64,000 nt of DNA from Sphingomonas flavescens (GTDB lineage Bacteria > Pseudomonadota > Alphaproteobacteria > Sphingomonadales > Sphingomonadaceae): the NCBI RefSeq assembly GCF_030866745.1, contig NZ_CP133016.1, forward strand, positions 1,426,001-1,490,000, written 5' to 3'. This document shows positions 9,175 to 18,807 of the stretch, in pieces. Position 1 is the first letter of the stretch, and each line of letters opens with the position of its first letter. The notes beneath the pieces are model-generated. The model had not been told where the DNA came from, did not search any database, and was given only the letters and a program-made list of their open reading frames with translations. The translations under genes were made by a program, and so were the position numbers.

Positions 9175-9274
9175 GCGAACCTGCCGTTGCCCAAACCAGC
9201 GGCACGGGCATGTAAGCGATTAATGTTAGCAAACCGATAATTGCGCCCGCGGGCAAAGGGCTTAATTCGAGCAC

Positions 9275-10015
9275 ATGCCCGCGACGCCAGCCTGGCCGCC
9301 AAAGAGTTTGCCGCGCTTATTCGTGCGGGAGCCGCTGGCACCTGCCGGAGACGTGACCCTGGACCCCGGGCAAGCGAATTACCTCGGCAACGTCATGCGC
9401 CTGGGCATCGGCGCAGAAGTGCTCGTTTTTGACGGTTCGTCCGGCGAGTGGCTGGCACGCGTGGCGGACGTCGGCAGGAAGCGGATGACGCTTGCAGTCG
9501 AACGCCAGACGCGGGTCGCCGAGACGATCCCTGACGTTTGGCTCGCATTTGCGCCGGTAAAGCGCGCGCAAACGGATTGGCTGGTGGAGAAGGCGACTGA
9601 ACTTGGCGCTGCGCGGCTCCTGCCCGTCATTACCCGGCGGACCGTTGCCGAGCGGGTAAAGCTGGATCGGTTGCGATCGATCGCGATCGAAGCCGCGGAG
9701 CAATGCGGCCGCACAATCTTGCCGCGCATCGAGGACCCCGCGACGCTCAAGAAGCTGCTCGACGATCGAGATCCAGACCGCGCGCTTTACTTCGCTGACG
9801 AGACTGGTGGCTGTCGCGCGCAGGAGGCTTTCAGGCCCGGTTCGGCACTCATATTAGTGGGTCCCGAGGGCGGGTTCACCGAAAATGAAGGTGAGATGAT
9901 CCGATCGGCGGCCAACGTAAGTGCGATTTCGCTCGGCCCGCGCATCCTTCGTGCCGAGACTGCGGCGCTGGCGGCACTTGCCGCCTGGATGTCGGCTGTC
10001 GGCGACTGGCGATAA
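9275..10015 (+). CDS. rsmE: 16S rRNA m3U1498 methyltransferase RsmE
   Basis: A SPOUT-class methyltransferase that methylates N3 of U1498 in 16S rRNA. The 246-residue protein has a PUA-like N-terminal domain (about 1-75, with LDPGQANYLGNVMRLG). Its C-terminal SPOUT domain carries the knot motifs VGPEGGFTENE and SLGPRILRAETAALAAL, which bind S-adenosylmethionine. Length and motifs are normal for the family. gshA starts 70 bp downstream on the same strand. Confidence 0.93.
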   Translation: MPATPAWPPKSLPRLFVREPLAPAGDVTLDPGQANYLGNVMRLGIGAEVLVFDGSSGEWLARVADVGRKRMTLAVERQTRVAETIPDVWLAFAPVKRAQTDWLVEKATELGAARLLPVITRRTVAERVKLDRLRSIAIEAAEQCGRTILPRIEDPATLKKLLDDRDPDRALYFADETGGCRAQEAFRPGSALILVGPEGGFTENEGEMIRSAANVSAISLGPRILRAETAALAALAAWMSAVGDWR

Positions 10016-10085
10016 GCAAAACCGGTTCGCCCATAAAACCTATTTGCTGGCGCGTGGTCGCGGGCGGGGCTAAGCGCCGCCGACC

Positions 10086-11456
10086 ATGACGCAACGAACT
10101 GACACCGGTGAAAGTCCGCTGATCGAGAGCCGCGACGATCTGCTGTCGGTGTTTTCCGGCGGCGAGAAACCGGCGGAGCGCTGGCGGATCGGCACCGAGC
10201 ACGAGAAGTTCGTATACAGAATCGCCGATCATCGCGCGCCGTCTTATGACGAGGCCGGCGGCATCCGCGATCTGTTGAACGGCCTGACCGAATATGGCTG
10301 GGAGCCGGTGATCGAGGGCGGCAATACTATCGCGCTGTCCGGCAAGGACGGCACGATCAGCCTGGAGCCCGCGGGGCAATTCGAGCTGTCGGGCGCACCG
10401 CTCGAAAATCTGCATGAGACGTGCGCCGAAGCGGCCCGGCACCTGGAGCAGTGTAAAACGGTTGGCGAGAAGCTCGGGCTCGGCTTCCTCGGGCTCGGCA
10501 TGTGGCCGGACAAGACGCGTGCCGAGCTGCCGATCATGCCCAAGGGCCGCTACAAGGTCATGCTCAACTACATGCCGAAGGTCGGCAACCTCGGCCTCGA
10601 CATGATGCTGCGCACCTGTACCATTCAGGTTAATCTGGATTACGCATCCGAGGCCGACATGGTGAAGAAGTTTCGGGTCGGCCTCGCGCTCCAGCCGGTC
10701 GCCACCGCGCTTTTCGCCAACTCGCCGCTCACCGAAAGCAAGCCCAACGGCTACAAGAGCTTCCGCAGCCACATCTGGGAAGACACCGACCCCGACCGAA
10801 CCGGCATGCTGCCGTTCGTGTTCGAGGATGGCTTCGGGTACGAGCGCTACTGCGACTATATGCTCGATGTGCCGATGTACTTCGTCTACCGCGACGGCCA
10901 GTACATCGATGTCGCGGGTGAGAGCTTCCGTGCCTTCCTCGCCGGCAAGCTGCCGCAACTACCCGGCGAGAAGCCGACGCTGACGGACTGGGTCGATCAT
11001 CTTTCCACGGCATTCCCCGAGGTCCGGCTCAAGAGCTTCCTCGAGATGCGCGGCGCCGACGGCGGACGCTGGGGCCGGATCTGTGGTCTCCCGGCGCTCT
11101 GGGTTGGCCTGCTCTACGACGATCAGGCGCTGGACGCAGCCTGGGACCTGGTGAAGCACTGGCACATCGACGGCCGTGAGAAGCTGCGCCACGACGTTCC
11201 TCGCCTTGCGCTCGACGCAGTAACGCCGGACGGCGAGAGCATGCGCGAGTTCGCGGGCCGCGTGCTCGACATCTCCGCCAGCGGGCTCACGAACCGCGCC
11301 CGACTTAATAGCGCCGGCGACAATGAGGGCGGCTTCCTGGATCCGCTGCGCGAGGTCGTCAGCACGGGCGCGACGCCGGCCGACCGCCTGCTGCAGAAAT
11401 TTCAGGACGAATGGGGCGGCGACGTTTCCCACATCTACGAGGAGTTCAGCTTCTGA
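10086..11456 (+). CDS. gshA: glutamate--cysteine ligase, plant/alphaproteobacterial type
   Basis: The first enzyme of glutathione synthesis, joining L-glutamate and L-cysteine with ATP. The 456-residue sequence belongs to the GCS2-like class shared by plants and alphaproteobacteria. Diagnostic stretches are WRIGTEHEKFVY near residue 36, GNTIALSGKDGTISLEPAGQ near 79 and MLRTCTIQVNLDY near 172. The C-terminus DEWGGDVSHIYEEFSF is typical. Its stop codon overlaps the start of the next gene by one base (TGATG), so the two are translationally coupled. A 360-codon antisense frame over the gene's 5' half is not a gene. Confidence 0.94.
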   Translation: MTQRTDTGESPLIESRDDLLSVFSGGEKPAERWRIGTEHEKFVYRIADHRAPSYDEAGGIRDLLNGLTEYGWEPVIEGGNTIALSGKDGTISLEPAGQFELSGAPLENLHETCAEAARHLEQCKTVGEKLGLGFLGLGMWPDKTRAELPIMPKGRYKVMLNYMPKVGNLGLDMMLRTCTIQVNLDYASEADMVKKFRVGLALQPVATALFANSPLTESKPNGYKSFRSHIWEDTDPDRTGMLPFVFEDGFGYERYCDYMLDVPMYFVYRDGQYIDVAGESFRAFLAGKLPQLPGEKPTLTDWVDHLSTAFPEVRLKSFLEMRGADGGRWGRICGLPALWVGLLYDDQALDAAWDLVKHWHIDGREKLRHDVPRLALDAVTPDGESMREFAGRVLDISASGLTNRARLNSAGDNEGGFLDPLREVVSTGATPADRLLQKFQDEWGGDVSHIYEEFSF

Positions 11457-12424
11457 TGGACGCGATCACGCCGCAGCGCCGGACGCTCTACCCAGCCATC
11501 GAGCCCTATGAGACCGGCATGCTCGACGTCGGCGACGGGCATCGGCTTTATTGGGAACTTAGCGGAAATCCTGACGGCAAGCCGGCGGTGATGCTCCACG
11601 GCGGTCCCGGCGGCGGATCGAGCCCTGATCACCGGCGCCAATGGAACCCCGAAAAGTACAAGATCCTGGTGTTCGACCAGCGCGGCTGCGGCAAATCGAC
11701 GCCTTATGCCAGCCTGGAGAACAACACGACCTGGGACCTGGTTGAGGATATCGAGAAGCTCCGCACGCAGGTCGCGAAAGTCGACAAGTGGCAGGTGTTC
11801 GGCGGCAGTTGGGGATCCACCCTCTCCCTGGCTTACGCCGAGAAATATCCGGAGCGCGCGACCGAGATCATCCTTCGCGGCATCTTCCTGTTCGACCAGT
11901 ACGAGATCGACTGGATGTACAAGGAAGGCGGCGCGTCGCAGGTCTATCCCGACAAGTTCGCCGAGTTCCTCGCGCCGATCCCCGAGTCCGAGCACGGCGA
12001 CCTCGTCGCGGCCTACGCGCGACGCCTGACCGGCGACGACAAGGCCCAGCTGGAAGCCGCGAAGGCGTGGAGCAAATGGGAAGGCGACATCGTCACCCTG
12101 CTACCCAGCCCCTCGACAATCGAGCATTTCACTAGCCCCGATGTCGCCGTCGCGGTCGCCCGCATCGAGAACCATTACATGGCGAACAACGGCTGGTTCG
12201 AGGAAGGTCAGCTACTCCGCGACGCGGCGAAGCTGAAAGGCATCCCGGGCGTCATCGTCCAGGGCCGTCACGACACTTGCACCCCCCCGGCCGCGGCGTG
12301 GAAGCTCAAGCAGGCGTGGCCCGAGGTGGAGTTGAACATCATCCCCGACGGCGGGCACCTGTTCAGCGAGCCGGGCGTGCTCGACGGCCTGATCCGCGCG
12401 ACGGACAAGTTCGCTGGACTTTAG
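11456..12424 (+). CDS. pip: proline iminopeptidase
   Basis: An alpha/beta-hydrolase that removes N-terminal proline from peptides. The 322-residue protein has an oxyanion-hole motif HGGPGGG at about 48-54 and nucleophile Ser118 in GGSWGSTLSLAYA. A C-terminal catalytic region follows (HDTCTPP, then PDGGHLFSEPG with the likely His). The start at 11456 overlaps the gshA stop. This places a peptidase directly behind glutathione synthesis, but the functional link is only inferred. The TAG stop overlaps the TAA stop of the convergent acylase gene (12421-12424). Confidence 0.92.
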   Translation: MDAITPQRRTLYPAIEPYETGMLDVGDGHRLYWELSGNPDGKPAVMLHGGPGGGSSPDHRRQWNPEKYKILVFDQRGCGKSTPYASLENNTTWDLVEDIEKLRTQVAKVDKWQVFGGSWGSTLSLAYAEKYPERATEIILRGIFLFDQYEIDWMYKEGGASQVYPDKFAEFLAPIPESEHGDLVAAYARRLTGDDKAQLEAAKAWSKWEGDIVTLLPSPSTIEHFTSPDVAVAVARIENHYMANNGWFEEGQLLRDAAKLKGIPGVIVQGRHDTCTPPAAAWKLKQAWPEVELNIIPDGGHLFSEPGVLDGLIRATDKFAGL

Positions 12425-14586
12425 TCGCCCGGGCGGTACGTCCGCTCAATGTGCCCCTTCAGCTGGTCGGGGTAATAATAGACTTCCCGCAAATCGCCTG
12501 AGGCGTAGCGCTGCGCTTCGTCGTTGAAGTGCGGCGAGGCGGGATTGCCGCTTTCGCCGCCGGCCGTGACCGCGCGGGCGCGGACGTGGTCCTGATTGAA
12601 TTGGACGACGGCGACAAAGCTGTTGCCGTTAGTGCCGTACCAGCGCAGGGTACCCGGCTTCTGAGACGCGCCGAAGGACGCTAGCGAACCCCAGCGGTTC
12701 GACGTGAAGCCGACGGGGATGCTCGGCGCCTTGTCGTCGAAGGGTGAATCGATCAGCGGCGAGATACGCTGGAAGCGGTTGACCTCGCCCCACGGCACGC
12801 GCCAGCCGCCGAAGTTGCGTTGCAGGCGATCGACGGCGCGAACCATGGCGTCCAGTTTCTCGTTCGCGGAGAGCCGCTCCATGTGCCGGAACATGTTGTC
12901 CTGATCGTTCCATTTGCGCGAGCTAACCAGCTTGGCGAGCTCCTCGCCCCAGAAATTGGCAAGCGTGTTGGGCGCCGAGGTGACCGACCAGCGGCCATCC
13001 CAGGCCGCGAGTGCGGCGATCGGTTCGGCAAGGCGCGCGCGGCGCGGATCGGTCTGCGCGAGTCCGCGCCAGCCTTGCACGAGCATCGGCACCAGCGCTT
13101 CGAATGCAGGCTGTGCGCTGTCGTAGGCAGCGGCCTGCAAGCGATCCATCGACCAGCGGCCCGGTTGTGAAAGCAGCCGCGTCGCGTGAACCGTGCGGTA
13201 GTTCGCCCCAGCCATGTCGAGATAGGCCGGATAGTTGCCCGGGCGCGGCGATTCCGCACCCGCGGCCGAATAGAGCCAGTCATTGCTGTTGAAGAGCCAG
13301 CCCGTTCGCGGGCGAATAGTATTGGGTAATTCGGATACCGCGTGCAGCCCGCGCCAGTCGGTTCGCGGGTCGCTGCCATCGACCGGCTTGGTGTAGTCGA
13401 AGCGATTGTCGCGGCGCGGCATGAACTGCGGCGCCAGCAAGGCGATATCGCCCCGCGTGTCGGCAAAGACGGTGTTGTTCGAACTATTGGCCTTGAACTC
13501 GGCGACCTTCATGAAGCTCGGCAGATCGGTGGTCTTGGTGCGGAGGAAGCTCTGCTGCAGCGCTTCGACCGGCTTGTTCATCATCGCAAAAGCGATCCAC
13601 CGGCCGCCGTCGTCGCGAACAATCGGTCCATGGTGCGTGCGATAGGTAATGAAGCTGCGCGTCGCCACGCGACCGCTTGCGGTGCGATAGCGCAATGTGA
13701 TCGGCCGGACGCCAAGTGACCGACATTCGGTCCCGTAACGGTAGCAGCGCGCAGCGCCGCGTCGCTCGACCCGTTCTGCGAACTCGTCAACATTGTCGAC
13801 GCCGCTCGACGTGTGCATCCAGCCCGCCTGGGCGTTGAAGCCCTGATAGATGAAGAACTGGCCCCAGGTTGCCGCCCCGTAGGCGTTGAGCCCTTCGTCG
13901 CTCGTCATCTGCAACTCGGACCGGAAGTAAAAGCTGGTGTGCGGGTTGATCAGCAACAGCGCGCCGCCGTCCGTCAGCTTGGGCGAAATCGCGATGCCGT
14001 TCGACCCGCGCGGCTCGGTATCCGGGGCAGCCAGCGCCAGCCGCTTCCCTCCGTAGAAGGCGGCGAGCCCCTTGAGGTCGATGCGCTCGATATCGCCGCC
14101 GATGCTGCCTTCGGTGAAACTTAGCGCCATCCATGGCTCGAACCGCGTCAGCACGCGCGGTTTCACCGTCGAATGCGTCGCCAGGAAGTAATTCAACCCG
14201 TCCGCCCAGGCGTCCATCAACCGCCGCATCGACTGCGGGCTGCGCCAGTAATCGGCCTTGAGCTCACTTTCGCTGACGTAAAGTCGCGCGCGCAGATCCT
14301 GCCAGATCGCCTTCTCGCCTTCCGCCTCCGCGGTGCGGCCCAGGTTCGTCAGGTAATTGGCCTCAATGCGCGGAAAGTCGTCCTCGGCTTGAGCGTAGAT
14401 CATGCCAAACACTGCGTCGGCGTCGGTCTTGCCGCGAACGTGGGCGATGCCCCAGTCGTCACGCGTGATCGTGACACGCGCTGCCTGCTCCTTCCATTCG
14501 CGCATGCCGTGCGCGGGAATCGGCAAAGTTGCGGCGATGAGGGAATAAGCGAGCGGCAGCAGCGCGGCGGCGGTGGTCTTACGCAT
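12421..14586 (-). CDS. penicillin acylase family protein (Ntn hydrolase precursor)
   Basis: A 721-residue secreted precursor of the penicillin/aculeacin/AHL acylase group (peptidase S45). The signal peptide covers about residues 1-26 (MRKTTAAALLPLAYSLIAAT). The N-terminal chain contains ITRDDWGIAHVRGKTDADAV. The likely processing site is RGSNGIAISP, whose Ser would become the N-terminal nucleophile of the beta chain. Members hydrolyse amides such as penicillins, cyclic lipopeptides or acyl-homoserine lactones; the substrate cannot be read from sequence. ATG 14586 is preferred over an upstream in-frame start because it begins the signal peptide. It overlaps the ligD stop by 8 bp. Confidence 0.88.
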   Translation of the reverse strand: MRKTTAAALLPLAYSLIAATLPIPAHGMREWKEQAARVTITRDDWGIAHVRGKTDADAVFGMIYAQAEDDFPRIEANYLTNLGRTAEAEGEKAIWQDLRARLYVSESELKADYWRSPQSMRRLMDAWADGLNYFLATHSTVKPRVLTRFEPWMALSFTEGSIGGDIERIDLKGLAAFYGGKRLALAAPDTEPRGSNGIAISPKLTDGGALLLINPHTSFYFRSELQMTSDEGLNAYGAATWGQFFIYQGFNAQAGWMHTSSGVDNVDEFAERVERRGAARCYRYGTECRSLGVRPITLRYRTASGRVATRSFITYRTHHGPIVRDDGGRWIAFAMMNKPVEALQQSFLRTKTTDLPSFMKVAEFKANSSNNTVFADTRGDIALLAPQFMPRRDNRFDYTKPVDGSDPRTDWRGLHAVSELPNTIRPRTGWLFNSNDWLYSAAGAESPRPGNYPAYLDMAGANYRTVHATRLLSQPGRWSMDRLQAAAYDSAQPAFEALVPMLVQGWRGLAQTDPRRARLAEPIAALAAWDGRWSVTSAPNTLANFWGEELAKLVSSRKWNDQDNMFRHMERLSANEKLDAMVRAVDRLQRNFGGWRVPWGEVNRFQRISPLIDSPFDDKAPSIPVGFTSNRWGSLASFGASQKPGTLRWYGTNGNSFVAVVQFNQDHVRARAVTAGGESGNPASPHFNDEAQRYASGDLREVYYYPDQLKGHIERTYRPGD

Positions 14587-17077
14587 CCGGCAATGCTTGC
14601 TTGGCCTTGCCCCAGCCAGCAAGCAGTTTCGATGCTGCGCGCTTCAACAATTCGTCCGCGTCGCGGATCGTGAAGTGGTTGCCGCCCTGGTATTTGTCGA
14701 GTTCTTCCCACGCGATGGGCGCCGCCACCGGCGCACCTTCGCGGGCGCGCACGGAGAAGGGCATCACCGCCGTCGCCCCGCGCTGATTGCGCAGCCAGTC
14801 GAGGAAGATCCGCTCCTTGCGTTCGACCTTGCGAATGTTGGCGGTGAACATCTTGGGCTCCGCTTCGGCGATCGCGCGGGTGAAACGCTCCGCGAAGCTC
14901 TTCACGGTCGGCCAGTCGCGCGTCTGGTCGAGCGGCGCGACAACGTGGAGCCCCTTCCCGCCTGACAGCAGCGGAAAGGTTTTAAGACCGAGATCTCCGA
15001 GCAGCGCCTTCAGCCGCACCGCCGCTTCCTTCACCATCGCGAAATCCAAACCGACGTCCGGGTCGAGGTCGAATACCAGCCGGTCGGGATATTCGACCTT
15101 GTCGACCTTGCTGCCCCAGCCGTGGAATTCAATCGTGCCCATCTGCACGCAGGCGAGCAGGCCCTGGATGTCGTCGAAGTAGAGGTAGTCCTCGAAGTGC
15201 CCGTCCTTCTCCTCGATCGGGATTTGTTTGACGTGCGGACCGAAGGTGCCTTTGTCGTGCTTCTGGAAAAAGCCCTCACCGGTCCGGCCACTCGGGTAGC
15301 GGATGATGGTCATCGGGCGATTTGCGCTGTCGACCATGATCAGCGGCTCGACCGTCGCATAATAGTCGGCGAGGTCTTTCTTGGTGACGCCGAGCTCGGG
15401 GAAAATGACGCGGTCGGGGCTGCTGATGTCGATCCCGAAATCCTCCGCCGTCGCTGACTTCTTTGTGCGCCGCGCGGGCCTCTGCTCGGTCTTGGTCAAA
15501 TGCTTGGGCACTTCGCGCACCACGTCCTTGGCCGGCTTGTCCTCGCGCAGTCCAACGAAGCTGGGGTGGCGGAGGATGCCTTCGTCGGTAAACTCGGTGA
15601 AGTTGATTTCGGCGACCAGCTTGGGCTCGATCCAGTGCGCGCCCTTGCGGTCGGCGCGCGGCACTTCGACTGCCGCCTTGTCGATGGCGAGCGGCGCCAT
15701 GCGCTCCATCATCTCTTCGATCAGCGCGGCGTTGAATCCGGTCCCAACCTTGCCCGCATAGGTCAGCGTGCGGCCCTTCTTGGCGGCGAGCAGGAGCGAG
15801 CGGAAACCGCGCCTTTTGTCGCTTTCCGACCAACCGACGATGACGAACTCCTGGCGCTGGATGCACTTGATCTTGAGCCAGTTGCGCGTGCGGGTGCCGC
15901 TGTAGGTCGCGCTCGCCTTCTTTGAGATGATGCCCTCGCCGCCGGACTTGCAGACCGCAGCGAACATCTCCTCGCCGCGGCCGATGATGTGGTCGCCGTA
16001 GATGATCGGCGGCGATACGCCTTCGAGCAGTGCCGCCAGCCGCTCCTTGCGCTCGATGTTGGGCAGCTTGCGGATGTCCTTGCCGCCTTCGACCAGCAGG
16101 TCGAACGCATAGAACGCAAGCGGCGCGCCGCCGCCTTTCAGCGTTGACTGCAACAGCTGGAAGCTCGGCTTTCCTTCGTCGTCGAGCGCGACCGCTTCGC
16201 CATCGATCAGCGACCCGGCGGGTAGCCGCGCCGCCGCCTTCACCAGCGACTTGAACTTGTCGCTCCAGTCGAGGCCATTGCGGGTGTAGGCCGTGGCGAC
16301 CCCGTCCCCGACGCTGATCAGCAACCGGTATCCGTCATATTTAATCTCGTGGATCCATGACGTGCCGGGTGGAACGTCGTCGACCAGCGTCGCCAGCTGC
16401 GGCTGCTCGAACGGCGGTGGCGCCGAAGCCGCTTTCTTCTTGCCGCGGCCACCCTTCTGGCCGCCACGATTGGAGCGCCACTCGTCCGACCCCGAAGCGA
16501 TCTCCGCCATCGTCCGGCCGGTGGTGACGCTGGTCACGCAATTATCGACGAGGGCGTCGCCATCGTCGGGCTCGGCGAAGTCATCGGTCACCTTCTTGAG
16601 CATCCACGGCTCGGCCTTTTCCCCGGGCTTGGCCTTGAGGCGGAACATCACCCATTCGCCGCGCATCCGCTCGCCTTCGAGCGTGAAGTGCAGGTGCCCT
16701 TCCTCGATGGTCTTGCTCGGGTCCTTGCGCGGATCGGGCGTCCACTTGCCCTGGTCCCACAGCATTACGGTCCCGCCGCCATATTCTCCCTTGGGGATCG
16801 TGCCTTCGAACGTGCCGTAATCTAGGGGGTGGTCTTCGGTTCGCATCGCCAGCCGGTTTTCGCCGGGGTCGAGGCTCGGGCCCTTCGGTACGGCCCAGCT
16901 CTTCAGGACGCCGTCCAACTCAAGCCGAAAGTCCCAGTGCAGGCGCGACGCGTCGTGCTTCTGGACGACGAAGCTGTCGCCCTTGCCCTTGAGCTTGCGG
17001 CCCTTAGGCTCGCCGGTCTTCGTGAAATCGCGCTTCCGGTTGTACGTCTCGATGTCGAGCGGAACGCGCTTGGCCAT
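14579..17077 (-). CDS. ligD: multifunctional ATP-dependent DNA ligase LigD
   Basis: The ligase-polymerase of bacterial non-homologous end joining. The domain order is 3'-phosphoesterase (residues about 10-160; HDASRLHWDFRLE at 41-53), ATP-dependent ligase (about 225-525; nucleotidyl-Lys246 in EIKYDGYR) and archaeo-eukaryotic primase-type polymerase (about 545-815; acidic pair in VFDLDPD). All three domains appear intact over 832 residues, in the PE-LIG-POL order described for Pseudomonas rather than the mycobacterial order. The ku gene lies 17 bp upstream on the same strand, giving a two-gene ku-ligD operon. Confidence 0.96.
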   Translation of the reverse strand: MAKRVPLDIETYNRKRDFTKTGEPKGRKLKGKGDSFVVQKHDASRLHWDFRLELDGVLKSWAVPKGPSLDPGENRLAMRTEDHPLDYGTFEGTIPKGEYGGGTVMLWDQGKWTPDPRKDPSKTIEEGHLHFTLEGERMRGEWVMFRLKAKPGEKAEPWMLKKVTDDFAEPDDGDALVDNCVTSVTTGRTMAEIASGSDEWRSNRGGQKGGRGKKKAASAPPPFEQPQLATLVDDVPPGTSWIHEIKYDGYRLLISVGDGVATAYTRNGLDWSDKFKSLVKAAARLPAGSLIDGEAVALDDEGKPSFQLLQSTLKGGGAPLAFYAFDLLVEGGKDIRKLPNIERKERLAALLEGVSPPIIYGDHIIGRGEEMFAAVCKSGGEGIISKKASATYSGTRTRNWLKIKCIQRQEFVIVGWSESDKRRGFRSLLLAAKKGRTLTYAGKVGTGFNAALIEEMMERMAPLAIDKAAVEVPRADRKGAHWIEPKLVAEINFTEFTDEGILRHPSFVGLREDKPAKDVVREVPKHLTKTEQRPARRTKKSATAEDFGIDISSPDRVIFPELGVTKKDLADYYATVEPLIMVDSANRPMTIIRYPSGRTGEGFFQKHDKGTFGPHVKQIPIEEKDGHFEDYLYFDDIQGLLACVQMGTIEFHGWGSKVDKVEYPDRLVFDLDPDVGLDFAMVKEAAVRLKALLGDLGLKTFPLLSGGKGLHVVAPLDQTRDWPTVKSFAERFTRAIAEAEPKMFTANIRKVERKERIFLDWLRNQRGATAVMPFSVRAREGAPVAAPIAWEELDKYQGGNHFTIRDADELLKRAASKLLAGWGKAKQALPDA

Positions 17078-17094
17078 AACTACCCTCGCCAGTG

Positions 17095-17994
17095 TCAGGC
17101 CCGTTTACGTGCGGGCGCCTTGGCAGGTTCCTTCTTGGCGGCGGACTTTTTGGCAGCGGGCTTCTTCGCCGTGGACTTGGCCTTGGCTCCGCCGTCCTTC
17201 TTGTCGTCGCCGAGGCTCTTCTTCAGCGCGGCCATCAGGTCGATGACATTCGATCCCTTAGGCAGCGGCGCATCGGCGTCCGGATCCTCGATGATCTTCT
17301 CGCCCTTCTTCTTCTGCTTCTCCTCGATCAGGCGGTGAAGCGCATCGACGTAGCGATTGTGGAATTCGGACGGATTGAACTCGCCGGCTTTGCGCTCGAT
17401 CAGCATCGAGGCCATGTCGAGCAGGTCGGCATCGGGCTTGGTATCGCCGATGTCGCGGAAGAAGCCGGACGCCTTATGTACTTCGTCGGCGTAGCGAAGC
17501 GTCTCGAGCAGCAACCCGCGGCCGGACGGCTTGAGCGAAACCATATATTCCTGACCGCGCATCGCGAGTTGCCCGATGCCCACTTTCTTCGCGGCCTTCA
17601 GCGCGTCGCGGAGAACGACATAGGCCTCTTCGGCGAGGTCGTCCGCGGGCACGACGTAATAAGGCTTCTCGAAGAAGGTGGATTCGATCTCGCCTTCATC
17701 GACAAACTGGACGAGGTCGAGCGTCTTTCGGCTTTCGAGCTTCACGCTCTCGATCTCTTCGGGGTCGAGCAGGATGTAGTGCCCCTTGGACACTTCATAA
17801 CCTTTGACGATCTCGTCGCGGTCGACGGGACCGATGCCCGGTACGACCTTCTCATATTTGATCCGCTTGCCCGATGGCTCGTGCACCTGGTGGAACTGGA
17901 TCTGCGCCCCGCTGCGTGTCGCGGGGAACAGTTCGACGGGAATCGAGACCAGGGCCAGCCTGATCTGCCCACGCCAAATCGCTCTTGCCGCCAT
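17095..17994 (-). CDS. ku: Ku, non-homologous end-joining DNA-end-binding protein
   Basis: A 299-residue bacterial Ku homodimer subunit that threads onto DNA ends and recruits LigD. The Ku core covers residues about 8-255 (WRGQIRLALVSIPVELFPAT at the start, then GKRIKYEKVVPGIG). The C-terminal tail is Lys/Ala/Pro-rich with KKPAAKK-type repeats. Tails of this type in other bacterial Ku proteins help DNA binding. It is the first gene of the ku-ligD pair. trpA ends 24 bp upstream on the same strand, so read-through from the trp operon is possible. Confidence 0.95.
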   Translation of the reverse strand: MAARAIWRGQIRLALVSIPVELFPATRSGAQIQFHQVHEPSGKRIKYEKVVPGIGPVDRDEIVKGYEVSKGHYILLDPEEIESVKLESRKTLDLVQFVDEGEIESTFFEKPYYVVPADDLAEEAYVVLRDALKAAKKVGIGQLAMRGQEYMVSLKPSGRGLLLETLRYADEVHKASGFFRDIGDTKPDADLLDMASMLIERKAGEFNPSEFHNRYVDALHRLIEEKQKKKGEKIIEDPDADAPLPKGSNVIDLMAALKKSLGDDKKDGGAKAKSTAKKPAAKKSAAKKEPAKAPARKRA

Positions 17995-18018
17995 GAAAAT
18001 CTCCCTTTGCGGGTCGAT

Positions 18019-18807
18019 TCAATTCATCGCAGCCCCGACTCGTTCCGTCGTCGCTGCCTTCAGCGATCGTATCAGGCCCGTAATGTCTTCGCCAAGCGCG
18101 ACTTTTTCGACGATGGCCGACCCGCAAATGACGCCGCGCGCGCCAGCCGCGACGGCGGCGCGGACGTGCTCCGGGGTTGAAATGCCAAACCCGAAGACGG
18201 GCGGCGGAGCGCTCACAGCTTTCACACGATCAACGAGTTCGACATTGAACTCGCCACCCGCGTGCGTGCCGGTAATTCCGCGGCGACTGACGCAGTAGGT
18301 GTAGGCCTTCGACAGCTCTCCGATGCGTGCGAGAGTAGCATCGGGCGTGTTGGCCGCGGCTATGAGCACGGGTTCGATTCCCGCCTGAATCATCGCCTTC
18401 GCAAACGGCTCAGCCTCAAGCGCTGGCAGGTCCGCAATGAGAAGGCTGTCGACGCCCGCTTCGGCCGCGTCACGATGGAAGCCTGCCCGCGCCATCACGA
18501 GATTCGCGTAAGTCAGGACTCCGATGGGTACATCCGGGTGACGGGCCCGGAAGTCGGCAAGCAGCTTGAAACAAGCGTCGACATTGGCGCCCGCCGCGAG
18601 CGCGCGCTGGGCTGCGGCCTGGATAACTGGGCCGTCCGCCACAGGATCGGAAAACGGAATCCCGACTTCGATCATGTCGGCACCGGCGTCTACCGCGTCG
18701 TCGAGCAAGCGCGCGCAAGTCGCCAGGTCCGGGTCGCCGAGCATTAGGAATGCGCCGAACGCGCCCTCCTCGCCGAGCCGGTCGAACAGCTGCGCGTAAC
18801 GGCTCAT
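18019..18807 (-). CDS. trpA: tryptophan synthase alpha subunit
   Basis: This subunit cleaves indole-3-glycerol phosphate to indole and glyceraldehyde-3-phosphate and passes indole to TrpB. The 262-residue TIM barrel shows the catalytic Glu in [12 protein letters not shown], the Asp loop after it (VADGPVIQ) and the phosphate-binding [10 protein letters not shown] and GVICGSAIV. Its ATG overlaps the trpB stop (ATGA). It is the last gene of the trpD-CF-B-A operon. Confidence 0.96.
   Translation of the reverse strand: MSRYAQLFDRLGEEGAFGAFLMLGDPDLATCARLLDDAVDAGADMIEVGIPFSDPVADGPVIQAAAQRALAAGANVDACFKLLADFRARHPDVPIGVLTYANLVMARAGFHRDAAEAGVDSLLIADLPALEAEPFAKAMIQAGIEPVLIAAANTPDATLARIGELSKAYTYCVSRRGITGTHAGGEFNVELVDRVKAVSAPPPVFGFGISTPEHVRAAVAAGARGVICGSAIVEKVALGEDITGLIRSLKAATTERVGAAMN

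Noticed and set aside
9876-10958. 360-codon minus-strand frame over the 3' end of rsmE and the 5' half of gshA
   Set aside because: It covers two confident genes antisense and matches nothing.
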